64,000 bases of DNA from Ascarosepion bandense (taxonomy: Eukaryota > Mollusca > Cephalopoda > Sepiida > Sepiidae), in contig JBBBDQ010000913.1 in NCBI GenBank assembly GCA_037127315.1, positions 3,491,501-3,555,500 on the forward strand, in the 5' to 3' direction. The position numbers and the translations under genes are program-made. This document shows, one piece after another, positions 41,841-52,490 of the stretch (position 1 is the first letter of the stretch; every line of letters starts with the position of its first letter). The notes beneath the pieces are model-generated. The model ran no database searches. It was not told the origin of the DNA and was given only the letters and a program-made list of their open reading frames with translations.

Positions 41841-42052
41841 AGATTAACGAAACTGGTCATAAAGAACCGACAATTTGAAATGGTGTGTTTGAATATTATT
41901 TTTAATCGATATTCGTATTTAAGTAGATAATCTTTTTATAAACAAACAGTATTATATATTATATATTTATTTCTACCGGCTTGATTATTTAAACATTTTT
42001 GTAACAAAAATTTATCGTAAATAATCAGGCCGGTAGAAATAAATATATAACC
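41841..42052. mobile_element. SL body fragment with inverted end
   Basis: SL body in minus orientation (ACCGACAATTTGAAATGG, CGTATTTAAGTAGATAATC) ending at TTCTACCGGCTTGATTATTT, immediately followed by its reverse complement AAATAATCAGGCCGGTAGAA (41995-42040). A ~25 bp-arm hairpin results. Confidence 0.7.
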
Positions 42053-42425
42053 CGAAAAATTACAGACCAATTACATGCCTTCCGACAACATACAAACTAT
42101 TAACATAAACTGACAGTATAACCACAAGTTATCATTCAAGCAAGAAAGCTTTAGAAATTGTACTAAACTAGACAACTATGTATTCAAATTAAAAGAAAAA
42201 AATGACAAAACTCCTTATGTGTGAGCAGGAGTATATAAAGAAAGACCAGAATTTGCAGCGGTGGTGATGTTTGCAGATTGTGCCAAGAATAAATTTGGTT
42301 ATAGTATCGTTGCCAGAACGAGAAAGGTTATTAAAAGAAAAACCCGTAATAATGTACGGATGTGTACACATTAGAATTTTTGGTTCGTACACACCCGGAA
42401 GAAAATATGTACATTACTATTTCAC
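42053..42425 (+). pseudogene. LINE reverse transcriptase N-terminal fragment
   Basis: Plus strand 42050-42106 reads NPKNYRPITCLPTTYKLLT, the start of a LINE reverse transcriptase domain; the style fits LA. The rest to 42425 has frame breaks (VYKERPEFAAVVMFADCAKN is open but unrecognised). Confidence 0.55.
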
Positions 42426-42610
42426 TAGTCTTGACTAACTCCTCCACTTATTTTAAACTTCCTGTTATTCGATTTAAAACTGGTACTGTGCGTTCAAATA
42501 AAACGTTAGGAAATCAGTAAATCTATAACGTCTGTCAATACTAAAAGGTTGAAACCCTGGTAGTGTAATTGGTTGATATTTCTAATTCTAATATTTAAAA
42601 GCTTTGTATG

Positions 42611-42619
<9 letters not shown>
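42426..42619. other. no recognised feature
   Basis: Short AT-rich spacer before the long TA array. Confidence 0.5.
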
Positions 42620-43512
<893 letters not shown>

Positions 43513-43514
43513 TG

Positions 43515-43735
43515 TATCAAGTGTACATTGCAACACGGGACTTTCTATGTTTCGAGATAGATTCTCATCATCAGGTAATGTTGATGTTAGTTGTGCAGAT
43601 TATTCACTTTTAAATGTAAAATGTTCAAAAGTAAATCATCTGCACAAATAACATCAACATTGCCTGATGATGAGAATCTATCTCGAAACATAAATTTCCA
43701 TGTTGCCATGTAAAATTGATACATAACTATATAAT
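43515..43735. mobile_element. FB3 foldback element
   Basis: Arms 43515-43605 and 43640-43735: TATGTTTCGAGATAGATTCT with CATCATCAGG on the left, and CCTGATGATGAGAATCTATC with TCGAAACATAAA on the right. The right arm in sense reads CTGATGA, T, GAGA-loop-TCTC, GAAAC, close to a hammerhead core with one extra base. The outer sequence (TACATTGCAACACGGGA) also occurs in repeat P. Confidence 0.75.
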
Positions 43736-43836
43736 TATATTAAGCTCTATAATTTTCATTATATTGAGCACAGTTTATAATAAAATAAATGTTAGAGCAC
43801 TCAAAATAAAAACAAAACCTTGAGTCTTCTTCACCT

Positions 43837-43880
<44 letters not shown>

Positions 43881-44240
43881 GGGGGTGTTTAAAAGAACAA
43901 TTGATTCTTGAATATACTGAATATATGTGTAAATAAATTGTACTTTACATAAATTAGATTTTGAAATTTGGTGAATCAGTAACTTTTTCCATCCTATCTA
44001 CCACTACAAACGAACAGTCAAGTCACATGTTTCCCACTACCAAAAGGGAATTTACTACTAAGATTCATCTAGCTTCACCCTATAGTCGCTAACATTCCTC
44101 ACCCCTACCTTTATTAGCCCCTTCTTTTGGTATAAGAATTTTTTCTCATTCTTTGATTAAACGATGACAATGCATGTCTTGAACTGATATGTTGAAATAG
44201 CCGTTCCCCACTTAAATATTATCTGAATTTACACACACAC

Positions 44241-44243
<3 letters not shown>
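43736..44243. other. (TA)n at 43841-43878 and unclassified DNA
   Basis: After (TA)n and GGGGGGG there is GTTTAAAAGAACAATTGATT with CTTGAATATACTGAA, whose reverse complement (GGTATATTCAGGAAGCAATT, GTTCTTTTAAAC) is at 44737-44777, enclosing the SL copy at 44300. No gene. Confidence 0.5.
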
Positions 44244-44295
<52 letters not shown>

Positions 44296-44296
44296 T
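44244..44296. repeat. (ATAG)n microsatellite
   Basis: About 13 GATA units. Confidence 0.95.
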
Positions 44297-44299
44297 AAA

Positions 44300-44705
44300 T
44301 TGTTTGAACAATATCTGCTCTGAAATGTATCGTAATGTCAACAAATGTAAACATGTTACGGAAATCAACATTACGAATACGTTTGTTTACGATGGATCGA
44401 AAATTGTGTTATATAGGCTTGATAAAAACCTCATTTACACTGGAGGCTATTCGTGGTCGAGAAGTCTAAGACGTTACCAGATCAAATGGTAGCTTCCCCT
44501 ATCTAGATAGGGGTCGCAGGTTCGAATCCTGCCGAATGGCACACATTTTCGTAATAACAGATTGATCGTAAATAATCAGGCCGGTAGAAATAAATATATA
44601 ATACTGTTTCATTAAAAACAGAATATCTACTTAAGTACGAGTATCGATAAAAAATAATGTTCAAACAATTCATTTCAAATTGTCGGTTGCTTATAACCAA
44701 GCTTC
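44300..44705 (+). mobile_element. SL element (tRNA-Leu-like), copy 2
   Basis: Leader (TCTGCTCTGAAATGTATCGT, AAACATGTTACGGAAAT), tRNA-like segment 44446-44540, then body (TAAATAATCAGGCCGGTAGA, CTACTTAAGTACGAGTATCG, AATTGTCGGTTGCTTATAAC) to about 44705. The best-preserved SL copy. Confidence 0.85.
44446..44540 (+). tRNA. tRNA-Leu-like sequence (SINE head, not a functional tRNA)
   Basis: Acceptor GCTATTCG pairs with CGAATGGC (one GU). D-arm GGTCGAGAAGTCTAAGACG, anticodon-like stem TACCA/TGGTA with a 7 nt loop lacking U33, a long variable arm CCCCTATC-TA-GATAGGGG (8 bp) typical of class II tRNAs such as Leu, and T-arm GCAGGTTCGAATCCTGC with a perfect B box. The disturbed anticodon loop and its place inside a dispersed repeat argue against a working tRNA. 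Confidence 0.75.
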
Positions 44706-44734
44706 GTTAAAAAAATATATATATATAGATAGAT

Positions 44735-44892
44735 TTGATTTTTGGTATATTCAGGAAGCAATTGTTCTTTTAAACATGTATTGTCAAAATAATAGACATT
44801 CTTATATTTAATGATCAATTCACAATTGACGTTGTTTTCCACATACAACCACATTTGTGAAAACATATTCTTACAATAAAAAATGATCATAA
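44735..44892. other. spacer with inverted match to 43885
   Basis: See 43736-44243. Nothing else recognised. Confidence 0.45.
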
Positions 44893-45440
44893 GATATACA
44901 CTCTCGTGAAAATTAATAGAAACAACTGCTTTAGTTTCCTTTCTTTCACTATACGATCAGTCTTAAACCCACTGGTGTGACAGAGTGTAATCAATTTCCA
45001 TTTTTTCCTCAGATTAGGTCATTTGTAGTGGGGTGCATTAATATGAATCTATTTTCGGGGCGTACGTTGAAATTTGTTTCGCCTTGAAAAATATTGTTAA
45101 TCTGTGGCTGCATCAAATTTGTATCACGTTCACACACTATTGTTCTGACTATCGATTAGTTGCCCTACGGCCAATGCCTGCCATGGGCTTTACACCAAGG
45201 AAGCGTACGAGAGTTATAATGTTGCACGCATATACTGGTAAGTCGTATTATCAAGGCAAAGAAACAAACTAGATCCATCAGTTCAAGACATAATGGAAAA
45301 TGCAGTCGGGAGAAAAAAATAACGCCAAGGGACAACGTACACGTGATCATGGAACGTGTGAAAGATCCTAGGAAGACCTTATTCGTTTTGTTCCAATTAA
45401 TTTGTACAAGGGTTTAATAGACACAAAATTTCTAAAGTTT
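44893..45440 (+). pseudogene. Tc1/mariner-like element, 5' half
   Basis: Left end CACTCTCGTGAAAATTAATA with GAAACAACTGCTTT looks like a Tc1-type terminal repeat. 45170-45290 reads MGFTPRKRTRVIMLHAYTGK in the position of the N-terminal DNA-binding region, then breaks into other frames. No DDE core or matching right end is seen. Confidence 0.55.
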
Positions 45441-45442
45441 TG

Positions 45443-45449
<7 letters not shown>

Positions 45450-45496
<47 letters not shown>

Positions 45497-45516
45497 TACA
45501 TATATATATATATATA
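45450..45516. repeat. (CA)n(TA)n microsatellite
   Basis: About 20 CA units then CATACATA and (TA)n. Confidence 0.95.
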
Positions 45517-45659
45517 AGAAAATATTTAGGCAGACACGTTATTTCATGGTAAATCGGAAGTGTGGCCTATCTCAGACGAACCATCATCAGCTTCCGTCTT
45601 TATTGTACAAAATATAGGCCTATACTTCACATTTACCATGAAATAACGTGTCTGCTTAA

Positions 45660-45736
<77 letters not shown>

Positions 45737-45907
45737 TAGATAGATAAACTTCCGATTCATCAAGAAATAACGTGTCTGCCTTAATTTTTTCTTATATTTG
45801 CTCTATATGTATTTATATACATATATATTTAGAGCTCTCTTAGAGAGTTATTCTACCACTGTATGTACAGGATACTCCTTTGGATTCTTCTATATCTACA
45901 CCACATG

Positions 45908-45925
<18 letters not shown>
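45517..45925 (+). mobile_element. FB2 element, variant with a different loop
   Basis: Arms ACACGTTATTTCATGGTAAA (45535) and TTTACCATGAAATAACGTGT (45636) enclose a 75 bp centre with ACCATCATCAGCTTCCGTC absent from the 42830 copies. (TA)n, (TAGA)n and (CAGA)n follow at 45663-45750. Then comes another arm fragment and the same 3' segment (TTAGAGCTCTCTTAGAGAG, GGATACTCCTTTGGATTCTT). Confidence 0.75.

Positions 45926-45987
<62 letters not shown>
45912..45987. repeat. (TA)n(TG)n microsatellite
   Basis: About 22 TA then about 16 TG units. Confidence 0.95.
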
Positions 45988-46282
45988 GGTAATCAGATAT
46001 CATTGGGATGCCAACAATGTACTTTGTCTTTATGTTTTGTTTTGGTAGATCAGTCACGTCACACGCGAGCCAGACGCTTTTTCGAGAAAAAAAAGACTTA
46101 GATTAAGTGATAATTTATCCCGATGCCGGTATCCATGTCTGGACATGCTTTTTAGGAGATCGAAACTCGCTTCGGTGTTGCTTAATCCGATTGTCCTGAG
46201 CCAGGCATATTAGCTGTATTTTTAGGGAATACGACATATAAGCCAATCAAATAGCATTGTTTGTACACACACAAACATACAC
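45988..46282. other. no recognised feature
   Basis: Mixed DNA with CATGTCTGGACATG palindrome at 46132-46145. No gene signal. Confidence 0.5.
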
Positions 46283-46290
46283 ACACATAC

Positions 46291-46365
<75 letters not shown>

Positions 46366-46477
46366 CAGAGAGAGAGACAGAGAGAGAATTCGGAGGAAGA
46401 CAGAGAAAGAGAAAGGCAGACGGTGTGAGTTCGACATAGACAGAGAAACAGAGCATGCAAATAATAGACGTACTTAT
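46283..46477. repeat. (TA)n and (GA)n tracts
   Basis: (TA)n with ACATATA interruptions to 46363, then GAGAGAGACAGAGAGAGA. The Y/I-rich frames here are artefacts. Confidence 0.9.
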
Positions 46478-46718
46478 ATATATATATATATATATATATA
46501 TCAGCATGCAGTGTGGTATAGAAGAATACAAAGGAGTATCCTGTACACACAGTGGTAGAATAACTCTCTAAGAGAGCTCTAAATATATATATATATATAT
46601 AAATACATATAGAGCAAATATAAGAAAAATTAAGGCAGACACGTTATTTCATGGTAAATCGGAAGTATATGACTATACTTCCGATTTACCATGAAATAAC
46701 GTGTCAGCCTTAAACTTT

Positions 46719-46757
<39 letters not shown>

Positions 46758-46760
46758 TAG
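46478..46760 (-). mobile_element. FB2 element, reversed, with its 3' segment
   Basis: 46498-46580 is the reverse complement of the FB2 3' segment (AGCATGCAGTGTGG, AAAGGAGTATCCTGTA, CTCTCTAAGAGAGC). The palindrome follows at 46615-46725 (GCAGACACGTTATTTCATGG, AAATCGGAAGTATATGACTA, and complement) with (TA)n on both outer sides. Confidence 0.8.
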
Positions 46761-47599
46761 TTATTGGTCATAATTAAATTAGACCAGTACACAGTTGTAT
46801 TAAAAGTTATATTGCCAGGAGGAAAGGAAGTGTCCTTTTTGTTGGTTTGAATAAGTATGGAATAAATATGTCGTCATTATATTGTTTGAGATGCAACGAT
46901 ATTAAAATGAAAACTATAAAATATTTGTCTGAAATCGTGTTGTCAATACAAAAACACAATTTTAATGTAAGGAAATATACGTAAAGCCATAAAGTCAATA
47001 ATTAAAGGTGGAATTTCTCGATTGTAGAGTTAACCGGAAGTGAAAGTATGCGTAAACAGCAATGTAAGAGTTTTAATTAACCTTAGGTTTGAGTTATATA
47101 TCTATTAGTTTAAACCACTTATATTTTATTATATACTAACATCATATCCCGGCGATGACCGTGCAACTCAGATCATTTTAGTAGTAGGAGAAGATGCCAC
47201 TTTTTATTTTACAGATTTTGTTTTTGTTTCAAAAAAACAAACACTTTTTTAAAAAATATTTCTTTTGTTTCAAAATTACGGGGAAAAATATTCACATTTT
47301 TTGTTGACTGAATGAATTTTTTAAAAGTCGGAATAAAAATTAAATATAAAGGCCTTTTTTTTTAATAAAAATATATTTTAGTCGCGTTTGACACGTGTGA
47401 TTTGATTTCTGTGACGTAATTCAGCCATCATCTTAGATCTTAGATGTTTTACGGAGCAAATATAAACAATCGTATCCATTGGCCAAAAAGTGCGAAAGGG
47501 AAAATTGCTGAACTAAAACTCAAAAAGTATGTGTCGACCTGGCGTCCCTGTAGATATGTCTGCCTAGAAAGTTTGAATGGCGTAGCTTAAAAAATGTAC
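46761..47599. other. AT-rich DNA, no supported gene
   Basis: Contains CATATCCCGGCGATGACCGT near 47141, similar in style to the start of repeat D but not otherwise matching. A run of TTTT/AAAA words follows. Nothing else recognised. Confidence 0.5.
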
Positions 47600-47644
47600 G
47601 CGCGCATATTGCCTTATATATATATGTATATATATATATATATA

Positions 47645-48145
47645 TAAAACATGTTACGGAAATTAACGAATTTTGGTTATAAGCAACCGACAATTTGTAA
47701 TGAATTATTTTGAACATTATTTTACCGATACTCGTATTTAAGTAGATATTCTGTTTTTAATTAAACAGTAGTTTATATTTATATCTACCGGCCTGATTAT
47801 TTACGATAAATTTTTATTACGAAAATGTGTGCTATCCAGCAGGATTCGAACCTGCGACCCCTATTTACATAGGGGAAGCTACCATTTGATCTGGTACTGT
47901 CTTAACCACTCGACCATGAATAGCCTCTTGATCAGACGAGGTTTTTATCATGTATAACACAACTTTCGATCTACCGCAAACAAACCATATCTGCTCTGAA
48001 ATGTATCGTAATGTCAACAAATGTAAACATGTTACGGAAATTAACGAGTATCGGTAAAAATAATGTTCAAAATAATTCATTACAAATTGTCGGTTGTTTA
48101 TAACCAAGTTTCGTTAAAATTCGTTAATTTCCGTAACATATTTAC
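47645..48145 (-). mobile_element. SL element copy 3 flanked by ~95 bp inverted arms
   Basis: Left arm 47645-47735 (TGTTACGGAAATTAACGAA, AGCAACCGACAATTTGTAAT, TTTTACCGATACTCGT) and right arm 48045-48142 (ACGAGTATCGGTAAAAATAA, ATTACAAATTGTCGGTTG, TTCGTTAATTTCCGTAACA) are reverse complements, with the tRNA-like segment (47831-47924) near the middle. It is either a minus SL copy followed by a partial plus SL body, or a symmetrical unit. Confidence 0.8.
47831..47924 (-). tRNA. tRNA-Leu-like sequence (SL head)
   Basis: Minus strand: acceptor GCTATTCA with TGGATAGC still pairs along 8 bp though both sides differ from copy 2, a compensated change. GGTCGAGTGGTTAAGACAG D-arm (closer to real tRNA-Leu than copy 2), ACCAGATCAAATGGT, variable arm CCCCTAT..ATAGGGG, and B box GCAGGTTCGAATCCTGC. 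Not called a functional tRNA because of the anticodon loop and repeat context. Confidence 0.75.
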
Positions 48146-48164
48146 ATATATATGTTTATATATA

Positions 48165-48560
48165 TAATCGTATCGCCCCAAGCAAGGCATTATACTGCCA
48201 CTGTTGTGCAGAGGGTTACATAGGAGGGCAGTTATAAGAAGGAATGACTGAATACAGGGAATACAGGGAAGCGGGTAGGAGAAGGATGAGAATACTGCAG
48301 AAATGAGATAAGAGCATGAAAGAGAGGGTGCAGGTTAGTAAGATACGAGACTTTACATTCTTGGAGATTGTAGCTCTCGGTGAAGCAAGTAAATGGAAGT
48401 GAATTCTACAGTCGGGAAGTGCGAGAAAAGAACCTGGAGTAAAATTTGTGTTTACATCTTATTGGTTTCACAGCAAAAGGGTGAGATCTAGTTGCCAATC
48501 TTAGGACTCAAGTAAATTCGTATATAGGAGGCCCCAGTGAGCTAAGTTCATCAGAGCAAG
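48165..48560 (-). pseudogene. LINE LB 3' fragment
   Basis: LINE-type tail at 48165-48225 (TCGCCCCAAGCAAGGCATTA, TGCCACTGTTGTGCAG). It is followed by the degenerate 3' untranslated and C-terminal coding part aligning with 62260-62560: GTCGGGAAGTGCGAGAAAAG vs GGCGGGAAGTGCGAGAGAGG, and GATCTAGTTGCCAATCTTAG vs GACCCAGTTGCCAGTCTGGT. Confidence 0.8.
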
Positions 48561-48584
48561 TTTAACTATATCTATATACACTAC

Positions 48585-48810
48585 AGGCCATAATTATTAG
48601 GCCTACCCAGTGTTTAAAAAAATGATGTATTTCATACTATTTTTTTAGTATTTATTGCCAAGTGAATAATTGCAAATGAAATGAGAATGGTTCTTCTGTT
48701 GATATTGCACAGGAACGTGTGCATAAATAAATTTATGAATATTTAATAATTACCTATATTGCAGTTTCATTAATGAAAGAATGAAGAACATTTAGGATGA
48801 TTCGAACGAG
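48585..48810. mobile_element. Tc1-like terminal fragment
   Basis: CTACAGGCCATAATTATTAG plus GCCTA is a typical Tc1-like terminus; ~200 bp follow without transposase coding. Confidence 0.5.
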
Positions 48811-48936
48811 TTGGCCAGTGGATATTATAATTATTATAATGTTCTACTTAACTATACCATCAAATGGTCTGTTTATAAGCCGATCACTGAGCCTACCTTC
48901 GCTGTGATTCCTTCTATATACACGCTCATACACTCC

Positions 48937-48943
<7 letters not shown>

Positions 48944-49017
<74 letters not shown>

Positions 49018-49022
49018 AAGTT

Positions 49023-49087
<65 letters not shown>
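48944..49087. repeat. (TA)n(GT)n(CA)n(TA)n compound microsatellite
   Basis: Mirror-like order TA, GT, CA, TA around GAAGTTA, so the whole tract is a near-perfect inverted repeat of about 140 bp. Confidence 0.95.
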
Positions 49088-49091
<4 letters not shown>

Positions 49092-49640
49092 TGAATTAAA
49101 AATACATTGCGACACGGAAATTTCCATGTTTCAAGATTTCTATCGCGTGTTCAGGCAATGTTAGAAGTTGGTTGTGAAAATGATTTACATTTAAATACAA
49201 GAAACAATCCGTTTGCTATTTATGTAATGAGAAGACATAAAATTTATATGTATGTTCCTTTTAACCAATCAGAATAAAGAATCACTTTGGAATTTGGCCA
49301 GTAGTTTCTATTTTTAGGGAACTCATACTTTCTTCCTTCCACCCCTAACGTTTAAAGTGTCAATCTACTTTTAACCTAATTTTATTTTTATTTTTTATTT
49401 TATTTTTATTATTTCTCACTATATTCTTGTACCCAAAATGTCCTTTCTGCTTTCTCCATATCTTGACCTCTTCTCATAAAAAAACAGGAAAGAGATGAAG
49501 AAAGAAAGAAACCTTAAAGGGGCTTTTGAGTAAATTTACTCTTCTTATCAGTACGTATTTAATTCTAATTTTTTCAAAACCTTTAATTTATAAATAAAAT
49601 TTCTACTTTTTTTCATTCTAATTTACTTCCTGCTATCATT
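49088..49640 (+). repeat. dispersed repeat P, copy 1
   Basis: Homologous to 53480-53933: TACATTGCGACACGGAAATT, TCAGGCAATGTTAG, GAAAATGATTTACATTTAAA, AAGAAACAAT, TTATATGTATGTT, AACCAATCAGAA, AAAGTGTCA and the later AAACCTTAAAGGGGCTTTT. The first part resembles the outer sequence of foldback FB3. Class unknown. Confidence 0.65.
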
Positions 49641-49742
49641 ATCCCATCTTTCTAATATCTAGTTATTTCTTATAAAAAAAATTATCCGAATTTACATTGT
49701 ATTATGGATATATTATCATACATTGTATTATAAAAATATTAT

Positions 49743-50260
49743 ACTAGCAGTATAGTCTGGCGTTGCTCTGGTGTAATGAAAACTTTAAAACTAATCTATG
49801 GTCCTGAAGTTTAGACCCAGCCTGAAGAATATTTGTGCGAAATTTGGTGAGAATCGGAAAAAAATTTTGGATTTGTATAAAGGAAATACAGACAGATAAA
49901 CAGACACACAAACAAAAATCTTGCCTTTTATATATGTATATATATATTATCGATTTTCCGCACTATTGTACGAACTGCAACCTTGAAACTTCTGAATATC
50001 GTTTCTTATCTCTTTGTCTATGAGTGTCTCAAATTTGATTAAAATCGGACCACGCCTTCTATAACCCGATTTTTTCGATTATCGATTATCGATATATATC
50101 GGGGCTACCTCGACGCAAAACCTAGCTAAGAACACTCGCAGTCGCTTATTGTACCACTGTGTAAATTTTCAAGAAAATCTGTTCAGCCGTTTCGGAGTCT
50201 ATAGGTAACGGACACACACACAGACACACACAGATAAAGTTCCATTTATAAATAAGTTTC
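49743..50260 (+). repeat. dispersed repeat D, copy 4 (internally shortened)
   Basis: CTAGCAGTATAGTCTGGCGT start, a different ~60 bp (AGACCCAGCCTGAAGAATAT) in place of part of the 5' half, short (TA)n, then the conserved 3' half with GAACACTCGCAGTCG, TCTGTTCAGCCGTTTCGGAG and TTATAAATAAGTTTCGATT. Confidence 0.8.
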
Positions 50261-50269
50261 GATTATATC

Positions 50270-50725
50270 TATATTATATCATATATTGTATTATAGATAT
50301 ATAATATTATATCTTTATCATATATTCTGTTAAAAGTAAAATGAAATTCAGCTTTGATAATGGCTAAAAGTATAGCGCTTGGATTAATAAATATTCAGAT
50401 AATTTTTATGTAATTTTTGTACTGAAATGAAAAAAATCAGAAGATCAATTGAAGAATTATAAAAAATATATATAAGCATCATCCATTGTTCAGTACATAA
50501 TACACACCACTACTCTATATTGTACATAACACAATATGCATTCTGTTGCACGTAATATAAAATTATTCCTCGAAAATTGCCATAAGTATAGCCGAAAGCA
50601 ATCGAAATAACAAAACATTTGAACAATTTTTATATGCTTTATAAGATCACATGAAAAATTACATAAAAACTTAACCATCACACCTTGTCTGCCATTTTTA
50701 ATGAAACATATATATATACCTTACT
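50270..50725. other. AT-rich DNA, no supported gene
   Basis: ATATCATATATTGTATTATA words near 50275-50330, otherwise nothing recognised. Confidence 0.5.
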
Positions 50726-50757
50726 GACACACATACACACACATATTTACACACACG

Positions 50758-50806
<49 letters not shown>
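50726..50806. repeat. (CA)n(TA)n microsatellite
   Basis: ACACAC-rich to 50777, then about 13 TA units. Confidence 0.9.
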
Positions 50807-50807
<1 letters not shown>

Positions 50808-50809
50808 GG

Positions 50810-51014
50810 CAGCAGATAATTTTCTAAACATATACTGTTAAATATAAGGGACTATGAATACCTATTATGTTTAATCATGAGCCGTTCTAAACATCGTATT
50901 TTGGTTTTAATTTTCACCTGAAATTAAAGCCAAAATACGATGTTTAGAACGGTATCTACGTAGCCCCCTGCGCTTCGGTGGCGTTACCGCCTTGCTCGGG
51001 GTGATATGATTAAA

Positions 51015-51016
<2 letters not shown>
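50810..51016 (+). mobile_element. FB4 foldback ending in the LB LINE tail
   Basis: Arms CCGTTCTAAACATCGTATTT (50881) and AAATACGATGTTTAGAACGG (50934, after one base) make a ~33 bp hairpin. Directly after the right arm comes TATCTACGTAGCCCCCTGCG and the LB-type tail (GTGGCGTTACCGCCTTGCTC, GGGGTGATATGATTAAAG), then (TA)n. A related FB4 without the tail is at 56958-57130. Confidence 0.75.
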
Positions 51017-51103
<87 letters not shown>

Positions 51104-51118
51104 GAGAGAGAGAGAGAG
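51017..51118. repeat. (TA)n(GA)n microsatellite
   Basis: About 26 TA then about 24 GA units with one GTGA. Confidence 0.95.
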
Positions 51119-51375
51119 TTAAATATTTAATGTATATACATATATATATGCGTGTGTGTGTTTGTGTGTGTGTAGGTGTGAGCATGTATGTAAAAGGAAT
51201 CACAGCGAAGATAGACTCAGTGATCGGCTTATAAACAGACCATTTGATGGTATGTGATTTTGGCCTGGAAAATTATCCGATTAACTGTATTCATTGTCTC
51301 CTCGTCTGTCCTATATTTTTATTGTTTCTGCTCTTAATCTTTCGGAAATGCAAAGAACATGTCTGTATGCGTGTT

Positions 51376-51391
<16 letters not shown>
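51119..51391. other. no supported gene
   Basis: Includes TCACAGCGAAGATAGACTCA with GTGATCGGCTTATAAACAGA (51200-51245), the reverse complement of 48860-48910 (TTTATAAGCCGATCACTGAG), so a ~60 bp unclassified repeat pair exists. Confidence 0.5.
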
Positions 51392-51425
<34 letters not shown>

Positions 51426-51435
51426 GAGAGAGAGT
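51392..51435. repeat. (GA)n microsatellite
   Basis: About 21 GA units with one GTGA. Confidence 0.95.
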
Positions 51436-51571
51436 TGATTTTCTAAGCGCAGCTTAGATGTGGCACAAGGCCAAATGTGTGGTGTACCCAGTGAGAATCA
51501 AACTCATTACTTACTTGTAATAGGTTCTAGCGAGACACACTTGCTAACTATTACACCACGTCGAGGTGCCC
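51436..51571 (-). mobile_element. SC SINE, complete short copy
   Basis: Minus strand: GGGCACCTCGACGTGGTGTA with A box TGGTGTAATAG, B-box-like GAGTTTGATTCTC about 60 bp further, then GGTACACCACACATTTGGCC and CACATCTAAGCTGCGCTTAG to AAAATCAACT at 51436. Total ~136 bp. Flanked by GA and ATAG repeats. Partner fragment at 2886-2995. Confidence 0.75.
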
Positions 51572-51632
<61 letters not shown>

Positions 51633-51645
51633 GTGAACAAATTGT

Positions 51646-51686
<41 letters not shown>

Positions 51687-51695
51687 GACCTGATT

Positions 51696-51756
<61 letters not shown>

Positions 51757-51760
51757 TTTT
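51572..51760. repeat. (ATAG)n microsatellite
   Basis: Three ATAG runs separated by TGTGAACAAATTGTG and AGACCTGATTA, with T7 at the right end. Confidence 0.95.
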
Positions 51761-51981
51761 TTTGTAATCATATCGCCCCACACAAGGTATTTTGCTGCCA
51801 CTGTTTTGCAGGGGGTTACATAGGAGGAAAGTTATGAGAAAGAGTGACAGGTTATAAGGGGTGTTAGGAAGTGGGTAATGGAAAGATGAGAATACTGATG
51901 AGAGTGGAGTGGACAGAGAAAGGAGCATGAGAAATAGGATGCAAGTCAGTGAGAGAGGAAATGACTATTGATTTTACATTT

Positions 51982-52032
<51 letters not shown>

Positions 52033-52036
52033 TATT
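51761..52036 (-). pseudogene. LINE LB 3' tail fragment interrupted by (ATAG)n
   Basis: Tail ATCATATCGCCCCACACAAG, TGCCACTGTTTTGCAGGGGG, then the 3' untranslated part GAAAGATGAGAATACTGATG as at 48250-48350. It ends in (ATAG)n at 51983-52031. Confidence 0.75.
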
Positions 52037-52490
52037 TATGTATCAAAAGCAGTATTTGGGAAATTGTATGACTAAGTAAAAAAAGTGTTCTTTTGACGCT
52101 TTTCTTCCTTAGTAACTTCATCGAACTGAATTTGTTAAGATGGTGGGACTGCGCATCCGCGCGACAGAGAGGCGCTGGGAATTGTTTTTTTTTCTTTTTT
52201 AGTTGAATTCAGTTAGAGCCTTTTTCTAATTTCTTTCCCTTATTTTTATAAGTAGGTATTCCACTCTTTGATATTAGAAGATCTGACAGAGTGACTAATT
52301 GCATTTTTGCTCACATCTAGGCAATAATAATACTAAAACCAGAATAATGGTAGGTTTTTATCTCAGATCATTCGGACATGAAGCCCACACTATCTAGATC
52401 AATGGTTTTCCACCATTTTTCTTTGATTTTTCTTTTTTTTTTTTACTAATGGAGAAGTTTAGTAATTGTATTATAAAAATGAGTCATTGA
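52037..52490. other. no supported gene
   Basis: A short CpG-containing patch AGATGGTGGGACTGCGCATC at 52139 followed by AT-rich DNA. Not enough for a promoter call. Confidence 0.45.

Noticed and set aside
44446..44540. Functional tRNA-Leu gene
   Set aside because: Anticodon loop lacks U33, there is no T-run terminator at the 3' end, and the sequence is the head of a dispersed repeat with at least two other copies nearby.
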